From Tannerella sp. (GTDB lineage Bacteria; Bacteroidota; Bacteroidia; Bacteroidales; Tannerellaceae), in contig JAITAY010000079.1 of NCBI GenBank assembly GCA_031283915.1, forward strand, positions 1 to 5,445: DNA of 5,445 bases. The letters run 5' to 3'. A program made the position numbers and the translations under genes. Positions 5,437-5,445 of this stretch are shown in pieces (the first letter of the stretch is position 1; each line of letters begins with the position of its first letter). Under the pieces are notes generated by a model. It searched no databases. It had not been told where the DNA came from and saw only the letters and a list, made by a program, of their open reading frames with translations.

Positions 5437-5445
5437 CGGAGCATG

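Noticed and set aside
5443..5445. ATG at the very end as the start of another gene
   Set aside because: Only the start codon itself would be visible, and GGAG just before it is too close to act as a ribosome site.

Overview
The window looks like chromosomal DNA of a Bacteroidota bacterium, most probably order Bacteroidales. Three things point there. Two copies of the octamer TATCTTTG fit the Bacteroidetes -7 promoter consensus TAnnTTTG, each about 30 bases before a start codon. Leaders are AT-rich and lack Shine-Dalgarno sequences. All the recognisable protein families are common in that group. Genus cannot be fixed; moderate GC coding DNA would suit Tannerella or Parabacteroides-like organisms, but that is a guess.

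Layout, left to right. (1) Bases 1-173, minus strand: the first 57 codons of an Rpn-family PD-(D/E)XK nuclease/putative transposase, cut by the window edge, with its own -7 box at 209-216. (2) Bases 174-707: a gene-free divergent intergenic region that is not empty. It holds a perfect 18-bp hairpin terminator (380-418) with no obvious gene to terminate, minus-strand open stretches that may be a decayed gene, a cluster of nested inverted repeats (506-606), and the -7 box of the next gene (671-678). (3) Bases 708-3635, plus: a complete 975-residue M16 (insulinase/pitrilysin-like) zinc protease with an intact HxxEH site and probably exported or lipid-anchored. (4) Bases 3636-3739: a spacer with a long GC-rich hairpin. 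(5) About 3740-4315, plus: a small predicted secreted protein of unknown function, possibly co-transcribed with the protease. (6) Bases 4395-4625: a tandem array of eleven 21-bp units, followed by a short hairpin and a 100-base spacer. (7) Bases 4768-5436, plus: a 222-residue protein of an uncharacterised family with a helical N-terminal part and a beta-rich C-terminal part.

The protease and the small secreted protein may form an envelope-located pair, supported only by order and strand. The most unusual part is the right third: a 21-bp minisatellite-like array placed directly upstream of a single gene of unknown function. The array is open in two forward frames and one reverse frame, so it yields several apparent repeat proteins that are probably not all real. 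Whether array and gene form a functional unit cannot be decided from one locus; comparison across genomes would settle it.
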